From Adineta ricciae (Eukaryota; Rotifera; Eurotatoria; Adinetida; Adinetidae), in the NCBI GenBank assembly GCA_905250025.1, contig CAJNOJ010000042.1, positions 310,001 to 374,000 on the forward strand: 64,000 nt of DNA, given 5' to 3'. This document shows, piece after piece, positions 26,341-38,300 of this stretch (the stretch's first letter is position 1; each line of letters opens with the position of its first letter). The position numbers and the translations under genes were made by a program. A model generated the notes under the pieces. That model was not told the DNA's origin. It ran no database searches and was given only the letters and a program-made list of their open reading frames with translations.

Positions 26341-27153
26341 ATGGATATCGATTTACTTAATGATCTTCGTGGAGATAATGAAGATGACGACGGAAATGAA
26401 AGTGATACAAACCTTAAACGAGATGAAAGTGAAGACGATGAAGAGGGATCAAAAACGAAGAATGTAGAAAATGTGATGAAGAAAGCCAATGAAGTAGCAA
26501 AGAAGAAAGTGGCACGGCGGCCTCGGCCAAAACTCGATGTTGATCGGTATATCCTTCTACATACGCGTCACACTTAATAACTGATGTATTCTGCTCTTTT
26601 GTAATTGGTATAGGTTAACCGGCTCGAGGGGACTCGATGAATTATGTAATTTGTTTAAGGATGAAAAGTTCAAAGGCAAAGGTTATGAAGTATGTCGAAT
26701 TAAAGATTAATCCAGTAGCATCTTTTTGGTTTTTCAGTTTACTGATCTTGACACACTGATGCACAAATTTGAATATTGGGCGCATCGTCTTGTGCCACAC
26801 ATGGCGTTCGATGATTTCATCGAAAAAGCCGAAATTCTAGGTGGTAAAAAGCCCGTCAAAGTGTGTTAATTAGCAATTCTTCTATTTCTTATTCATAAGT
26901 TCTTCTGCTTCATTGTCTTTGCAGTATGCACTTCAACATTTACGTGATAAATTAAATATTCAAACAATGCCCAATGATGATGAACAAGCTAGTCATACTC
27001 TAGTAAATAGAAAATTTTCAAAAGGAATTTGTAATTTCTTTTCTTTTCTATCGTTTCTTTGTCTTTCAGCTTGATTTATTACCAACTATTGACCCTGAAA
27101 AACCTACAAATGACATTCCCAACGATGATGAATTGAATGAATTATTTCAATAA
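26341..27153 (+). CDS. TIPIN: TIPIN / Swi3-domain replication fork protection protein
   Basis: Five exons (26341-26546, 26614-26689, 26738-26860, 26925-27002, 27070-27153) join in frame to 188 aa. An acidic N-terminus is followed by the Swi3 domain at about residues 58-138, with the family signature: RPRPKLDVDRL, RGLDELCNLFKDEKFKGKGYE, DLDTLMHKFEYWAHRLVPHM, FDDFIEKAEILG and LQHLRDKL. TIPIN pairs with Timeless in the fork protection complex, which couples replisome and checkpoint in the nucleus. This copy is shorter than human TIPIN (about 300 aa); the C-terminal extension is a short acidic tail, so the RPA-binding part may be reduced. The start is the only in-frame ATG before the acidic segment. 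Confidence 0.93.
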
Positions 27154-28031
27154 ATCCACAAATTCTTTCAGTTTTTTATTGTTGTTCATATTGCTGTACA
27201 TTGGGAAAAGAAAACGTTTTTGTAGCACAATGAGAAGAGAGAAGAGAAAGTCGACGAAATTGAGATACAAGCAGAAAAGACGACAAATAAGAATCGGCAG
27301 TGGTTGTTTTTCAATGACCCTACCTGAGAATTGGAAACATACAAAACAACGGTTAATAGAAATACAGGTGAAAATCGAGTGAAACTAACTAAAAACGAGT
27401 TGTTCATTCATAAGCTAAAAATGTAATATAAATGAAGAGAAAAGATAAAGACACAAAAAAAAGACCAACTGCAATGTATAAATATAAATATGTATATACA
27501 AACAAGTAAACGAGAGAGCGTTATACGTCATGTTAACGATGTCATCAAGCAATTCGCGCAGATAATTCACAACAGCAAACACACAAGAGGAAAAGAGAGA
27601 AACATTGAATAAAAGCGTGCAAAGATCATCGAGAAAAAGTAAAATATTCAAACCGAACAACAACATAGACATACGTACAAAGACAACGTTTCCTGAGAGG
27701 GATTTCTCTGTGACTTTTTTCCAAATTGCTTTTTTTTTTGTTTTAGAATTTCAACGAAACAGAAAATAAAACGAAGAACAAACACAACTGAGAGATCTTT
27801 GTTCGACAGTTGGTAAACAAAAGATCATGTAATTAAGCGCCGTGCGCATCTGACCAGACATATACATAAGAACACAAATGAGTAAATAGATAGAGAGAAA
27901 GTTTTTGATCATACTCAACGATACATGAAGTTTTTTCTCATGAGATATCAGTTATATGAAAAAAAAACACGATTAACATACGGAGAAATTTCATTTTTCT
28001 GTTTCATATACACAAGTGAGTCGAGAGCAAT
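27154..28031. other. Intergenic between convergent TIPIN and CRTC
   Basis: The genes on either side point toward each other, so this should hold two 3' UTRs. No coding sequence was recognised; the ORFs are AT-rich and low in complexity. An AATAAA at about 27764 could serve TIPIN. Confidence 0.5.
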
Positions 28032-30532
28032 TCAATTTTCCATACGATATGTTCCATCACAAAGATTGAGATCGATCGAAAGATCTCCTGCGTTGGACAA
28101 CTAGAAATATTCAAAGGATATCGTTAGGAATCAGTCGAAAAATGTGAATATGTTCATACGAAATCTTCTGCATTCAATCGCAAATCATGTGAATCAATCA
28201 GACCATCGAATTCATTTGAGAAATCATTGGCTAATTCTTTCGATAAATCCAATTTTGAACTGTCAACATCTAGATAAGGACAAAAATAAACGAGTGGTAT
28301 CATACCGATCAAAGTAAATCATTTTCTCGAAAATGTTTCACATACCAGTTAGAATTATATTCGGAATAGTCGGACTCTTCTGACCGACATTCGAAGTTAC
28401 TGTAACAGTTGTTTGCGTCTGACAATAGCTCGATGAGCTAAAAATAAAAGCTCCGTGAAAATCATGGTACTTAATATTAAACCTAATATTAGTTCTAGAG
28501 GTTAGAGTCTGTAAATATGTACTTAGCAAATCATTTGACATCTATGATTAAGAATATGAAAAAAAAAGAGAAGTCATTATAAAGTACAGAAATATAAATA
28601 TAGATCGATCATTCGTTTGTCAAGGTTTCAATAAATTAACTGGAAGAGTTTGCTTACCTATCATCGCCGAAAGGATGATATAGATTTTGTGGACGATAGT
28701 GATTCAATTGCATTCCACTCATATCGTTGGCCAATCGTGTCATAGCTGGTGCAGGTGATGATGGTGATGATGAGGGTTGTGATTGTTGCTGCTGTTGTTG
28801 AGTATAGAAATTGTTATCCTATCGCAAAAGAAATCGATTACAAATTAAATTTATCTTGAAAAAAGAGTTGTTGTTCTCACTGATGTAATCTGATCGAAAT
28901 ATGCAGGCAATGAAAAAATTGGTTGCTGTTGATTATTAAGAGGATTATCTGAAGACTGAGGTGAAAAGGGTCCGAGATCAGCGCATGGACTTGGTAATAG
29001 ATGGGGCGAATTTTGAGGGGAATAACTTGATTGAGACTGAGGGCTTGAGGGTTCTACTCGATAAACAGTCTGTTGATTCTAAAGGAGAATGAAATGAATA
29101 TTCATCTGACGCTGAAAGATGAGCGCAAGTTTAGTTACTGGTGAAACATCAGGTGATGGCGAATTCTGTCGACGTGGTGAAGTCTGTTTAACCTCACCGA
29201 TTGGACTATGACGTTGTCGGCTGCTCGGACCTTGTTTCAATGGTCCAACTCTTGACGGAAACTGATGTTGAAGATTCTGAAAAAGAAACGACATGTATAT
29301 CACTTTAATCTGCAACATTATGACGTGTTACCATAGCATATAGGTCATTATCGCCATTCTGTTGTGGTGATGATGAACGAAAAAAATTCGGCGTAATAGA
29401 TGAAGGTGGCGAAGGTGTTGTCGAAAAGGATAGTGGATGATGCTGAAACGTATTTTCTGTGCGTAAATCTGGTAATGAGCCACCGCGAGGATGATGAGCA
29501 GGGGGTAACATTAGAACATTTGAACCTGTGGAACCACCGCTATGTCGTGGTCCTAAAAGCACATGTGTTTGACTTAGTGACGTCGATGTGACGGGTTGAG
29601 TTGGCAATGATATTGTTGGTCCAATGGGTGTTGGTAATTGTGGTAAAGGATACGTAGCAGTGGTACGACCATTTATGTAATTCTGATTGAAATCAAATTG
29701 AGGATGTTGTTGCTGTTGTCCTTGTAGCTGTTGCTGTGGTTGTGAGAAAGGAGAATTTGACACTTGTAGATGATTAGAGTGATGAGGAGGAGAATAAAGT
29801 GATGGTTCAAATTTAGTATCGTTCATGTGGTAATTGGAGACTTGCCCTAGGAAATCAAATATTTTTGTTCGTCATTATGTAAATTTACAACTATATACGT
29901 GTCGACATACCGTTGTTGTCGTTTTCATTGCACGAATGGTACCGTGCCGGAAAGCTCGGCACCATCGAGTGGTGAAGAGAGGAATCAGAATGAGTACTAA
30001 ACAGACGGAAACGAGATAAAGATGTGTCAAACACACTCTCTACATACCGGCGCCATGATGCATTGTCAGGGAGTTGTAAAAGGCGTTCCGACTCATTAAT
30101 ATTTTCCATCTAAATACATATAGATTGATTACAACCATTAATTTCAATCAAATCGATATACTTTAATTTGTTGAAGAGTATAGCTATGTATGCCATTATT
30201 ATCTGAGTTGTTCATTCCATTTGATCCCTGATAATTCTACAATGAGAATTTGTTTTAAAAAAATCTCAACATTCAAACAGCTTATAATATTACTTCGAAA
30301 GATGGTTCATATTTTCCGGATGACATGTCCAATTTGGCTTTTGTAGCTACGATTCGATCAGCTCTCTAGAAAAAGCCAAACCACATTTGTAGATCAGATA
30401 ATCATTTTGTAAACATACTTGTTTGGCTGCTTCAACTTCGTTTATGATTGTGTTGAAAGCTGCATCACCCTCAGCCTGTTTCTGTTGGATCAAGGCGATT
30501 TTTTCTGAGAATTTTCTTGGACCACCACTCAT
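28032..30532 (-). CDS. CRTC: CREB-regulated transcription coactivator (CRTC/TORC)
   Basis: Twelve exons (30419-30532, 30294-30365, 30162-30236, 30048-30109, 29911-29996, 29332-29846, 29139-29276, 28881-29078, 28658-28818, 28346-28437, 28160-28269, 28032-28100) join in frame to about 563 aa. The N-terminus MSGGPRKFSEKIALIQQKQA is the CREB-binding coiled coil of the family. WRRTHSDSSLHHSMV matches the conserved SIK/AMPK phosphorylation and 14-3-3 site. RGGSLPDLRTENTF matches the GSLPDL motif. The C-terminus has PNIILTGMDVDSS and a final TYRMEN, like the family's transactivation end. The middle is Gln/Pro/Ser-rich. CRTCs move to the nucleus when dephosphorylated and boost CREB target genes. An in-frame ATG 15 codons upstream exists, but the family starts at the chosen Met. 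Confidence 0.93.
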
Positions 30533-31320
30533 AATGACTGATTTTATGCACGAAAATTCAGAATAAATATATTGCAAATTGAGATATGATGAAAAACCAA
30601 GACGCGAAATGTAGAGAAACTGAAAGTCAGCAAGTAAATAAGGTGAAAGGGAAGAAGATGGTTGATTTTATTTACTGTGTGAACAATAGTTTGTCAACGT
30701 GGTCGACCGAAATCGAAAACAGTTTTGACAGAAACCGAATAATCGACGTAGAATTTTGTCATTTTTTAAATCCAAAAGAAAAAAAACAATATTTGATTAA
30801 GAAAAACAAGATGTGCAGAGATAAGAATCTGTAAGTACTTATATAGTCGTGTGGAAAGACGTGTAAAAGTGAACGATTATTTAAGTGGGACTATTAATTA
30901 GCAAGAAATAACTATCAAAAGAGAAGATATAGATATTTCATGTTTAGTCATCTATCTGCTTGTTGATGATGAGTTATGCGTGTTGTTATTTAAGGTGCGT
31001 ATGTGTTTTGTTTTGTGGGAATCGTCGACCAATTAGAATCGATCGATATGAATAAACAAAGATCATTTTCAGCTATCGAAATTCTCTTCAACAATTCATT
31101 GTTTTTATTTTCCCAAAAATATTTTCCTTAAATTTCGGAAAATATTTCTTTAAACAGCGCTCATTAGTCAGTACGCCAACCAATGGAAACAAGAGAACGG
31201 AATGATTATTAACTTTTGTCTGTCTTTCTCTTCTTCTTTTATCTATCATCCTCTTCTTCCCTTTCTGATCTAGATTGATTAGAGTTCTGTCAGGAGAAAA
31301 GAAACGATCGGACTCAAACT
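30533..31320. other. Divergent intergenic region, CRTC / TM-protein
   Basis: This lies between two start codons facing away from each other, so it probably holds both promoters. An ORF at 30586-30834 is Lys/Asn-rich with no recognised motif and is not called. A pyrimidine-rich stretch ends shortly before the ATG at 31321. Confidence 0.45.
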
Positions 31321-32130
31321 ATGACCACTCATCGTTTTAAGGTAACCTCCGTGAACGAGTTAAATCGTGATAAACTCGCATCTCCACCATCGGAACTCCT
31401 TCCGCTAATTAAGGTTCCAAATGATACTCTAACAGCACCTTCGGTGACGTCAGTGAACGAAACCACCAGACCACCGATGAAACTGTTTAACAGCGTTATA
31501 GAAAAACTAAAGTCGAGTTCGTCAACATTAGATTTTATGCGTCGAACTGATTCATCTTCGTTACCGGTTCGCAATGCAAATAGCGTGACAAATTTGGCAA
31601 TTGGTGCGGAATCGGAAGGTGGAGATTCATGTTACTCTACAGTTCATTCCAACACATTAGATACAAATTCACTTCGTTTACCTAATAAGTTTCTGCAAGA
31701 ATTACGTTCAAAACGTCGCGAAATACGTGAAAAGAGCAAGAACATGTCCATCGACGAACGCATCGCTCTCAATCGCTGTCGAGATGATCAAGAAATCTTG
31801 CGTGCACAAGATATATTCGATATACATTTCGAATCGAATGAAAATGAGAATCTTCCAGCCAATGTCTTCAATGAAAATTCTCAAGAAGAAATTCGAAATA
31901 AAATTTTCCACGAACTGGATCGTCAACGAAGAAGACAATTCCACAAACAACGTCGACAACAAGTTCTTGGTCGAGCACTCTTGATGCTTATCACATCTAT
32001 TTTACTTTTCATGGGTATCACACTAGTTTACGTAGTTGTAAATCTCTACGATCATGTTGGTGACGTTGAGAAAACTTTCCTCGATATTGAATTCGTCTCG
32101 ATAATCAACGATAAAACAACCGATGCTTAG
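31321..32130 (+). CDS. Uncharacterised single-pass membrane protein
   Basis: A single uninterrupted exon of 269 aa. Residues 1-120 are Ser/Thr-rich and look disordered. Residues 121-165 are strongly charged (LRSKRREIREKSKNMS IDERIALNR). Residues 186-216 are basic and helical (about 12 Arg/Lys). One transmembrane helix spans about 219-241, followed by a short 28-residue tail. There is no N-terminal signal peptide, so the long N-terminus should be cytoplasmic, as in a tail-anchored or type II protein. I do not recognise the family. Codon use and length argue for a real gene. An unnoticed 3' exon cannot be excluded. Confidence 0.7.
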   Translation: MTTHRFKVTSVNELNRDKLASPPSELLPLIKVPNDTLTAPSVTSVNETTRPPMKLFNSVIEKLKSSSSTLDFMRRTDSSSLPVRNANSVTNLAIGAESEGGDSCYSTVHSNTLDTNSLRLPNKFLQELRSKRREIREKSKNMSIDERIALNRCRDDQEILRAQDIFDIHFESNENENLPANVFNENSQEEIRNKIFHELDRQRRRQFHKQRRQQVLGRALLMLITSILLFMGITLVYVVVNLYDHVGDVEKTFLDIEFVSIINDKTTDA

Positions 32131-32658
32131 TATTAATTCGTAGATAGATAGTTAGACAGATCTGACCTGTGAATACATCATTTCATTTTAGTCATTAATG
32201 ATATTCTACGCATGCTTGCTACACCAACGCAATAAGTACCTTTTAATCATAGGACATTTTCACATAATGAGATTTCTGCGCATGATAATGTTATACTGAT
32301 TAATACCGGTTGAATTAATTTTATACTTCCAAGTGAACAGATGCCCTTTCGATGAGTAATACTCTTTTAAGTGAATGCCGATATTACTTTTCATGAGAAA
32401 TAGTTTGTGTCGTAAACGAAAATGTCGATGAATTATATTTTCTCATTTTGTCTTTTCATCACTCACGTGCTTTGCAGATATTGATTTTTTCCTCTCTCAC
32501 AATGAATTTAGTTATGCTTCTGAGTACATTCTAATATTTGTTATTCAAGTATTATTAGAACATTTACTGATTTTTCTTATCTTAGTCAAATAAAACAATA
32601 CTTTTTCATATTTTGATTATAGCCGCTTTAGAAAATCATGTATTGATTTGTTTTTCAG
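32131..32658. other. Gap between TM-protein and pygopus genes
   Basis: No coding sequence was recognised. It holds the 3' end of the upstream gene and a polypyrimidine/AG splice acceptor (gtttttcag) ending at 32658, directly before the pygopus ATG. Confidence 0.5.
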
Positions 32659-33381
32659 ATGTCAAAGCCGGGTTTAACTACTCCACCAAGTGCTCGGGCA
32701 GGAAGTCCTCTCAATACAAGCACAGGTGGAAATGGAAATCAACTACCTTCACTTAGTAGTACTCCGCCACCTCCCGGCGATGATCTACAGCCACCTCCAC
32801 CACAACGAATGCATCCTCAACATTCGCTGCCACCAATGCATTACGGCGGCCCACGCGGGCCCCCACCTCCACATATGATGCATCCAGGCGGTCTTCCACC
32901 ACCACAGCCAGGTCAATTTGTCGACGATTTTTACGGAGGAGGACCACCACCTCCATCGCAAATGATGCACCCACATCCACACATGATGCATGGCGCACCA
33001 CCTCCTCATCATCATCCTCATATGGGCAACATGCTTGGTCCCGGCCCACCACCACCGCACCCACGTGGTATGATGATGATGCACGGGCCTCCACCACCAC
33101 AAATGATGCTACGTACCTATCCACCACACACACATCATATCAACAATCCACAGAATCCGAATTCGTCATCGATTGCAATTTGTGGTTTGTGTCATAAAGA
33201 AGCACAGGATACAGAAGGAACGGTTCTTTGTGAGTCAGGCTGTAACTTTTTTTATCATCGTGCATGCGTTGGATTAACAGAACAAGCACTGAAAATGCTT
33301 AATCAAGAGAATTATGCAGAATGGGTATGCGATAAATGCTTTGCAGAAAAAAATGTACCACCAGTGAAACTCAAATCATGA
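32659..33381 (+). CDS. PYGO: Pygopus-family PHD finger protein
   Basis: A 240-aa protein in one exon. Residues 1-170 are extremely rich in Pro, His, Met and Gly. Residues 174-230 form a complete C4HC3 PHD finger: C175, C178, C191, C195, H200, C203, C224, C227, with CESGCNFFYHRACVGLTEQA and EWVCDKC, the pygopus signature. Pygopus binds methylated H3K4 through the PHD finger and BCL9/Legless on its rear face, so it acts as a nuclear coactivator of beta-catenin/TCF in Wnt signalling. The N-terminal homology domain (NPF) is not obvious; FVDDFYGG at about 87-94 may be its remnant. A splice acceptor sits directly before the ATG, so a 5' exon or trans-spliced leader is expected. Confidence 0.92.
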   Translation: MSKPGLTTPPSARAGSPLNTSTGGNGNQLPSLSSTPPPPGDDLQPPPPQRMHPQHSLPPMHYGGPRGPPPPHMMHPGGLPPPQPGQFVDDFYGGGPPPPSQMMHPHPHMMHGAPPPHHHPHMGNMLGPGPPPPHPRGMMMMHGPPPPQMMLRTYPPHTHHINNPQNPNSSSIAICGLCHKEAQDTEGTVLCESGCNFFYHRACVGLTEQALKMLNQENYAEWVCDKCFAEKNVPPVKLKS

Positions 33382-33458
33382 ATCTCATGTATTCGATTCT
33401 TCTTTTTTTTTGTTCTTTATCTCATTGAGTGTATAAATCTTGTTGTATACTGTAGATT

Positions 33459-33464
33459 AATAAA
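33459..33464 (+). terminator. Polyadenylation signal AATAAA (pygopus)
   Basis: A canonical AATAAA lies 78 nt after the pygopus stop codon. Confidence 0.55.
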
Positions 33465-34013
33465 TGTTAACTGGATGTACATCTAATTCTCTAGTAAAAT
33501 TAAATTAAAATATGCTAGAATTCTGAAGTATATGTGCGTACATGCAAGCATAGAAAAATGATATAAAATGGTAGGCATGTTTTCAGCGACATTTGGTGGA
33601 CAGGTGATGTTTATTTGAGTTGATTGCTATTTTCAGCAAAACACTGACCTATATTATCTAACATTTGGAAAGCATGAGTATTTATATATTAACATGGTTG
33701 TTGTTGTTCTTCTCTTCTTGAAAAAGAATGAATACATCATGTAAACTATTTGCATGTTAAAGAGTATTATTTGAAAGATGAGAAGAATACGAAAGCAACT
33801 ATTATCGAGAAATATTTGATTGATTCTATACTAACAATCATTGCACATAGGAATCAAAACAAAGTGGGGTTATCATGACTAAAGATGACTTTGTTGTTGT
33901 TTTCTTCTTTTTATTATTTTTTCTGCAAAGGAACTATAGTTGATCTTTCGAATACGAAATCTGAATATACAGCAGTCATCGTCGGATGAGACATTTCTTC
34001 ATATCTAACAACT
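33465..34013. other. Intergenic, no gene seen
   Basis: AT-rich sequence after pygopus. No coding region or repeat was recognised. Confidence 0.4.
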
Positions 34014-34798
34014 TTGATATTCAAACCGTATGGTTATCAAGTGGCTATGATGGGTCGGTCGAAAGAATACGTTATGAAAGATTTGTATGAGTATTCATCG
34101 TTGAAATATTCATATGAATGTAGACAAGAATTTTTAATGAGAAAACATTACTTTGAAAACAAAATTCGTCAAAAACATATTGATATCTACGAAGGCATGG
34201 TAGTCGTGATTGACGATAGTCTATAATTCGGATTCTTAGTGAAGATAAATAGAAGTTGAGATGAGAGGTCTCCTTCTAAATATTCTTAATAAAAGATCAA
34301 TCAAAATCAAATTGCTGCTTTTCGTACAAAATACGTCATATTCAGGAGTGATATTTGTCATTTGACACTTAAAGATCGTGTCAACAAGGATTTCACATAA
34401 AAGTCTCTAGCCAATATTATTCACGTAGAACAAATACCAATAGTAACACAAAGGTAATTTGATATAATTTGTCTATTATTGCTTCTCATAGTTTGCTTGT
34501 TATTGATGGTGGTACCACTCGCTTATCGGTAGCATCTTGTATGAAAGAATTGGGTTGTATCCAAATGTATATTGTTGAAAGACAATCACATGATTGGATG
34601 GATGTCAGTCATATTGATAGAGACATAGCTGTTGGAACGGAACGAAAGCTGAATCCTATCGGTCAAAGCCCGCCATCGACTAAAATGCAATTGATTGAAC
34701 GTATACCACACGGACATCGAGCTCAGCTAGGAACTATGGTAGACGATGATCTTAGAAAAACTATTGTGAGATCAGATATTCCAAATTATTCCACTTGA
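34014..34798 (+). pseudogene. Two collinear ORFs, possibly a broken phosphoribosyltransferase-like gene
   Basis: An ORF at 34014-34226 (70 aa) ends IYEGMVVVIDDSL followed by a stop. An ORF at 34469-34798 (109 aa) begins near LLVIDGGTTRLSVASCMKEL. The first end resembles the PRPP-binding loop pattern of phosphoribosyltransferases (hydrophobic stretch, Asp-Asp-Ser), and the second resembles its continuation (Gly-Thr-Thr, then a helix). The likeness is short and by eye only. A possible acceptor (cttctcatag) sits just before the second ORF. It could be a decayed gene, two exons of a gene with an odd intron, or chance. There is no clear N-terminal domain. Confidence 0.3.
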
Positions 34799-35313
34799 TT
34801 ATCAGCAAGTGACAGGCGTTTGTTCGATCGAACAATTTTCAAACCGTCAACAATCCCAAACCAAAATTAATCATGCCATCATTGATCTATATAATACTAC
34901 TAGTATTGCTACTAGGTCAAATATGAATACCTGCAGATAGTATGTGTATTTGTCGAATACCTATTCCTTCGACGATGAAATATGTCATTGACATACCTCC
35001 TCATGGTTCGTGTTTTGATACTTTGTCAACAAATTCTGACTTTTCTTGTTAGGCTTTGTAAAACTTTGGATTTCTCGAACATAGCAGAAACTGTGTAGTG
35101 TTCAACTCATTAGCGAGCATGTACTCATATTTGACAAAAGTGTTCAATATTATAATTCGTAGTGAATTTTTAACGTATGACTTATACTAACGAATTGAAT
35201 ACCTATTTCAACCGGTGAGGGTTTTCAACTAATGCTAAGACAAGCAATGTATACAATCAATCGAAAAAAAATGATCTGTTAAATAATAAGCGAGCCCAGA
35301 AAATTGTTCATCT
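34799..35313. other. Intergenic, no gene seen
   Basis: AT-rich sequence downstream of the rhamnosidase stop (minus strand) and after the odd ORF pair. Nothing was recognised. Confidence 0.4.
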
Positions 35314-38300
35314 CTATTGCCAGTATGTCTTGAATGTATATGTGCCTGACATGATGTGTAATGATACAGTGCCTGTTACGGAGTTTTCCATTAGACTAAT
35401 TATTCCATTCATAGTTTTCAGTAATTTGAAATGTTCATCGGACTGTTGCCTAGTTGAAAGTATTTCATTATTGCAGATCAGTTCCAGACAACGCCCATTC
35501 TTAATCAAAGGATCAAACGAGATAATAGCATCTGAATTACTCGGTATAGTCACCGATAATGTCAAGGACTCGACTGCTAATCGTTTCCACTCTACGCGTA
35601 CAGTACCTTTGATAGTGACGACTTCTGCTTCGATATGATCCAAGAGATCGATGCTGTAGGACATTCGTGGATGAATATCAATCGTCTTCAATGCATTTAA
35701 ATTGATCCCGGCTAAGTAACGGTAGAACCATGCTCCGATACTGTTAAACATATGATGGTTTAACGATGATCCAGCTTGATCTGGCAAAAGATTCCATTGT
35801 TCCCATGTAGTCGTAGCATTTTGTATACCATTATGAAACATATAACCGTAGGATGGACAAGACGTAGAGAGTGCCAATTGTAAAGCTAAATCATGGTGTC
35901 CTTCTTTTGAAAGAAGAGGATACACAGCTGCGACACTGACAATACCGCCGGTAAAGTAACCAGTTCGGACAATGTCATCGATTAGCGATTTCAAAACAAT
36001 GTCACGAAGTGTTACGGGCACGACGTTAGGTAAACTAAGTGCAAGAGTATTGGCTGTTTGACTTCCATCACTATATGCATCGATGGTAGTATTGTAAAAC
36101 ACACGATGGAATTCTTCCGATAATTGCTGATAAAACTGAGTATACTTTTGAACATTATCGGTATGATTGAGAATTTGACTCATATTGATGAACGTATACA
36201 CATCGTGCAGATACGCATAGGACGAAACAAGTGAAGCATTTTGCGGTTGCTGAAATGCTGCCCAGTCGCCATAGTTATAGAACATATGTGCTAAGCCTGT
36301 TTGTTTGTATTTATTTGTCAAACAATCAATCCATGCTTGAATACCAAGGTAGTACTTTTCGAGAATTGTCATATCACCTGTGTGTTCGTATAAATACCAA
36401 GTAATTGTTGCATACGCCGTGCCCCAATTTGGATCAGCGGGACTAGTACCGACGGCAAATGGCACCGTATCACTAACAGCACCATCCGGGGATTGATTGT
36501 CAGCGATCATTGTGAGAAAATTTAAGTAGAAATTAACATAATCAAAGTTGTACAAGACTTCATCGATACTAAGCGCTGCATCGCCCAACCATCCACGTCT
36601 TTCATTTCGTTGAGGACAATCTGTTGGCAACGACATTGAGTTACTCAATTGAGACCAAAGGATGTTGTGTTGAATTTGATTGAGTACAACTTTACTGCTA
36701 GTAAAATTGCCAATCAGTCTTGTTTCGCTATGTGCAAGATAGCATTCAATATCATCTTTTTTGACATTGTCATAGCCATTGACTAGTACGTATCGAAAAC
36801 CATGATAGGTAAACAACGGCTCAAATGTTTCATTTCCTGTTCCATTTAAAATGACTGTATCCATAACAGCAATACTTTGCAGATTTTCGTAGTATATTCC
36901 TCGAAAATCAATGTTGTTTTGACCACGTGAATAGCGTAATTCTGCATAACGTAATTGAATGATTGTGGATTTAGCAGCATTGAGTGAAGATACTTTACAC
37001 CATCCGGCAATGTTTTGACCAAGATCAAATACTTGTCCATTGATTGCATCTTGAGATATCGGCTTGAGTACTCCACCGTCAGTCAGACTTGCGCCATTGA
37101 CGCCTGCAGGTAAGCCACGATTGCCTGATGTTGCTATGTGAAGTGCATTTGGACCAATTCGAATAGGATCCATGATTTGTAGAGAGAGTTGTCCGCCAGC
37201 CGTAAAATTAACTGGCGACATCAAAACCGATGCATTAAACCATGTCGGATATGGATCAGTAAAGTTCGCACATGACCAGCACGGACGTACTGCACGTAGA
37301 TCCATCGTAGTGCCCATATAAACTGAATCAAAACGATGCTCTCCTTCTCTACCGAGCCACGAAGAATCTGTCGTAATCGACTGATTTGTGTTATCGTCGT
37401 AAAGAATGTTGAGTTGTAACAAGACACGAGGCGGTCCATATTCTTTAGCAAGTTCGATACGTGGCCCTAAACCAATAGCCCATTGTTGACGGTTGTACCA
37501 GCCTTGACCTAACATAATTCCGATGCCGAATAGATGCGTGTCGAGATTATTTAAAACGCTAGTCAAGTCATATGAAACATACAAAGTACGTTGCTGATAC
37601 GTAGTCCATCCGACATCTAAACGTCGTGATGGATCAATTAGTTGACCTTCAATGTACAACTGATAGTAACCTACACCACTGATATAAGCGGTAGCGGAAC
37701 GAATCATCGAACTTGTTTGCCGTTTTATAACAGTACGTAATTGATTCATATTGATGCCATTATTCCCAATCCATTGACCTTTCCAATCGTTGAACGAAAA
37801 CAGGGCTGTTCGAAATCGTGCTATATACCATTGACTTTCATGTCTAGTAGTAAAATATTTCACAGTAAGTGAATAACGTGTATCCGATGTGAATAATGAG
37901 CCTGCATAATGGATATGCGTCGATAGCGACGATTGTACGTATCCACTATCCCACATTAGTTGACCGGTGATTATTGAATGTACTAAAATATGATATCCAA
38001 TTTGCTGAATTCCTTTGATTAAACGACCCTCATTATCGTATTCATCTGTTAATTGCCATGAAAAATGAGGTTTATATGTATCAATAACCACGTCAGAATG
38101 AGTATCTACATCAACATGCTGGATACGTACACGGCGTGGTCTAATAGTTGACACAAACTGTTTCGATATATCAGCATTGTGAACAATATCAGCATTACTG
38201 TTGTGAATCGAAAGTAAGAGAAGAATTACGAATTGAAACATTTCACTCGTAAGTTTCTTAATAACTGATGCTGAACTATGATGATAACATCCAGTAAAAC

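Noticed and set aside
32753-33133. 126-aa and 105-aa ORFs opposite pygopus
   Set aside because: They are complements of the Pro/His/Met-rich pygopus coding sequence and have no independent features.
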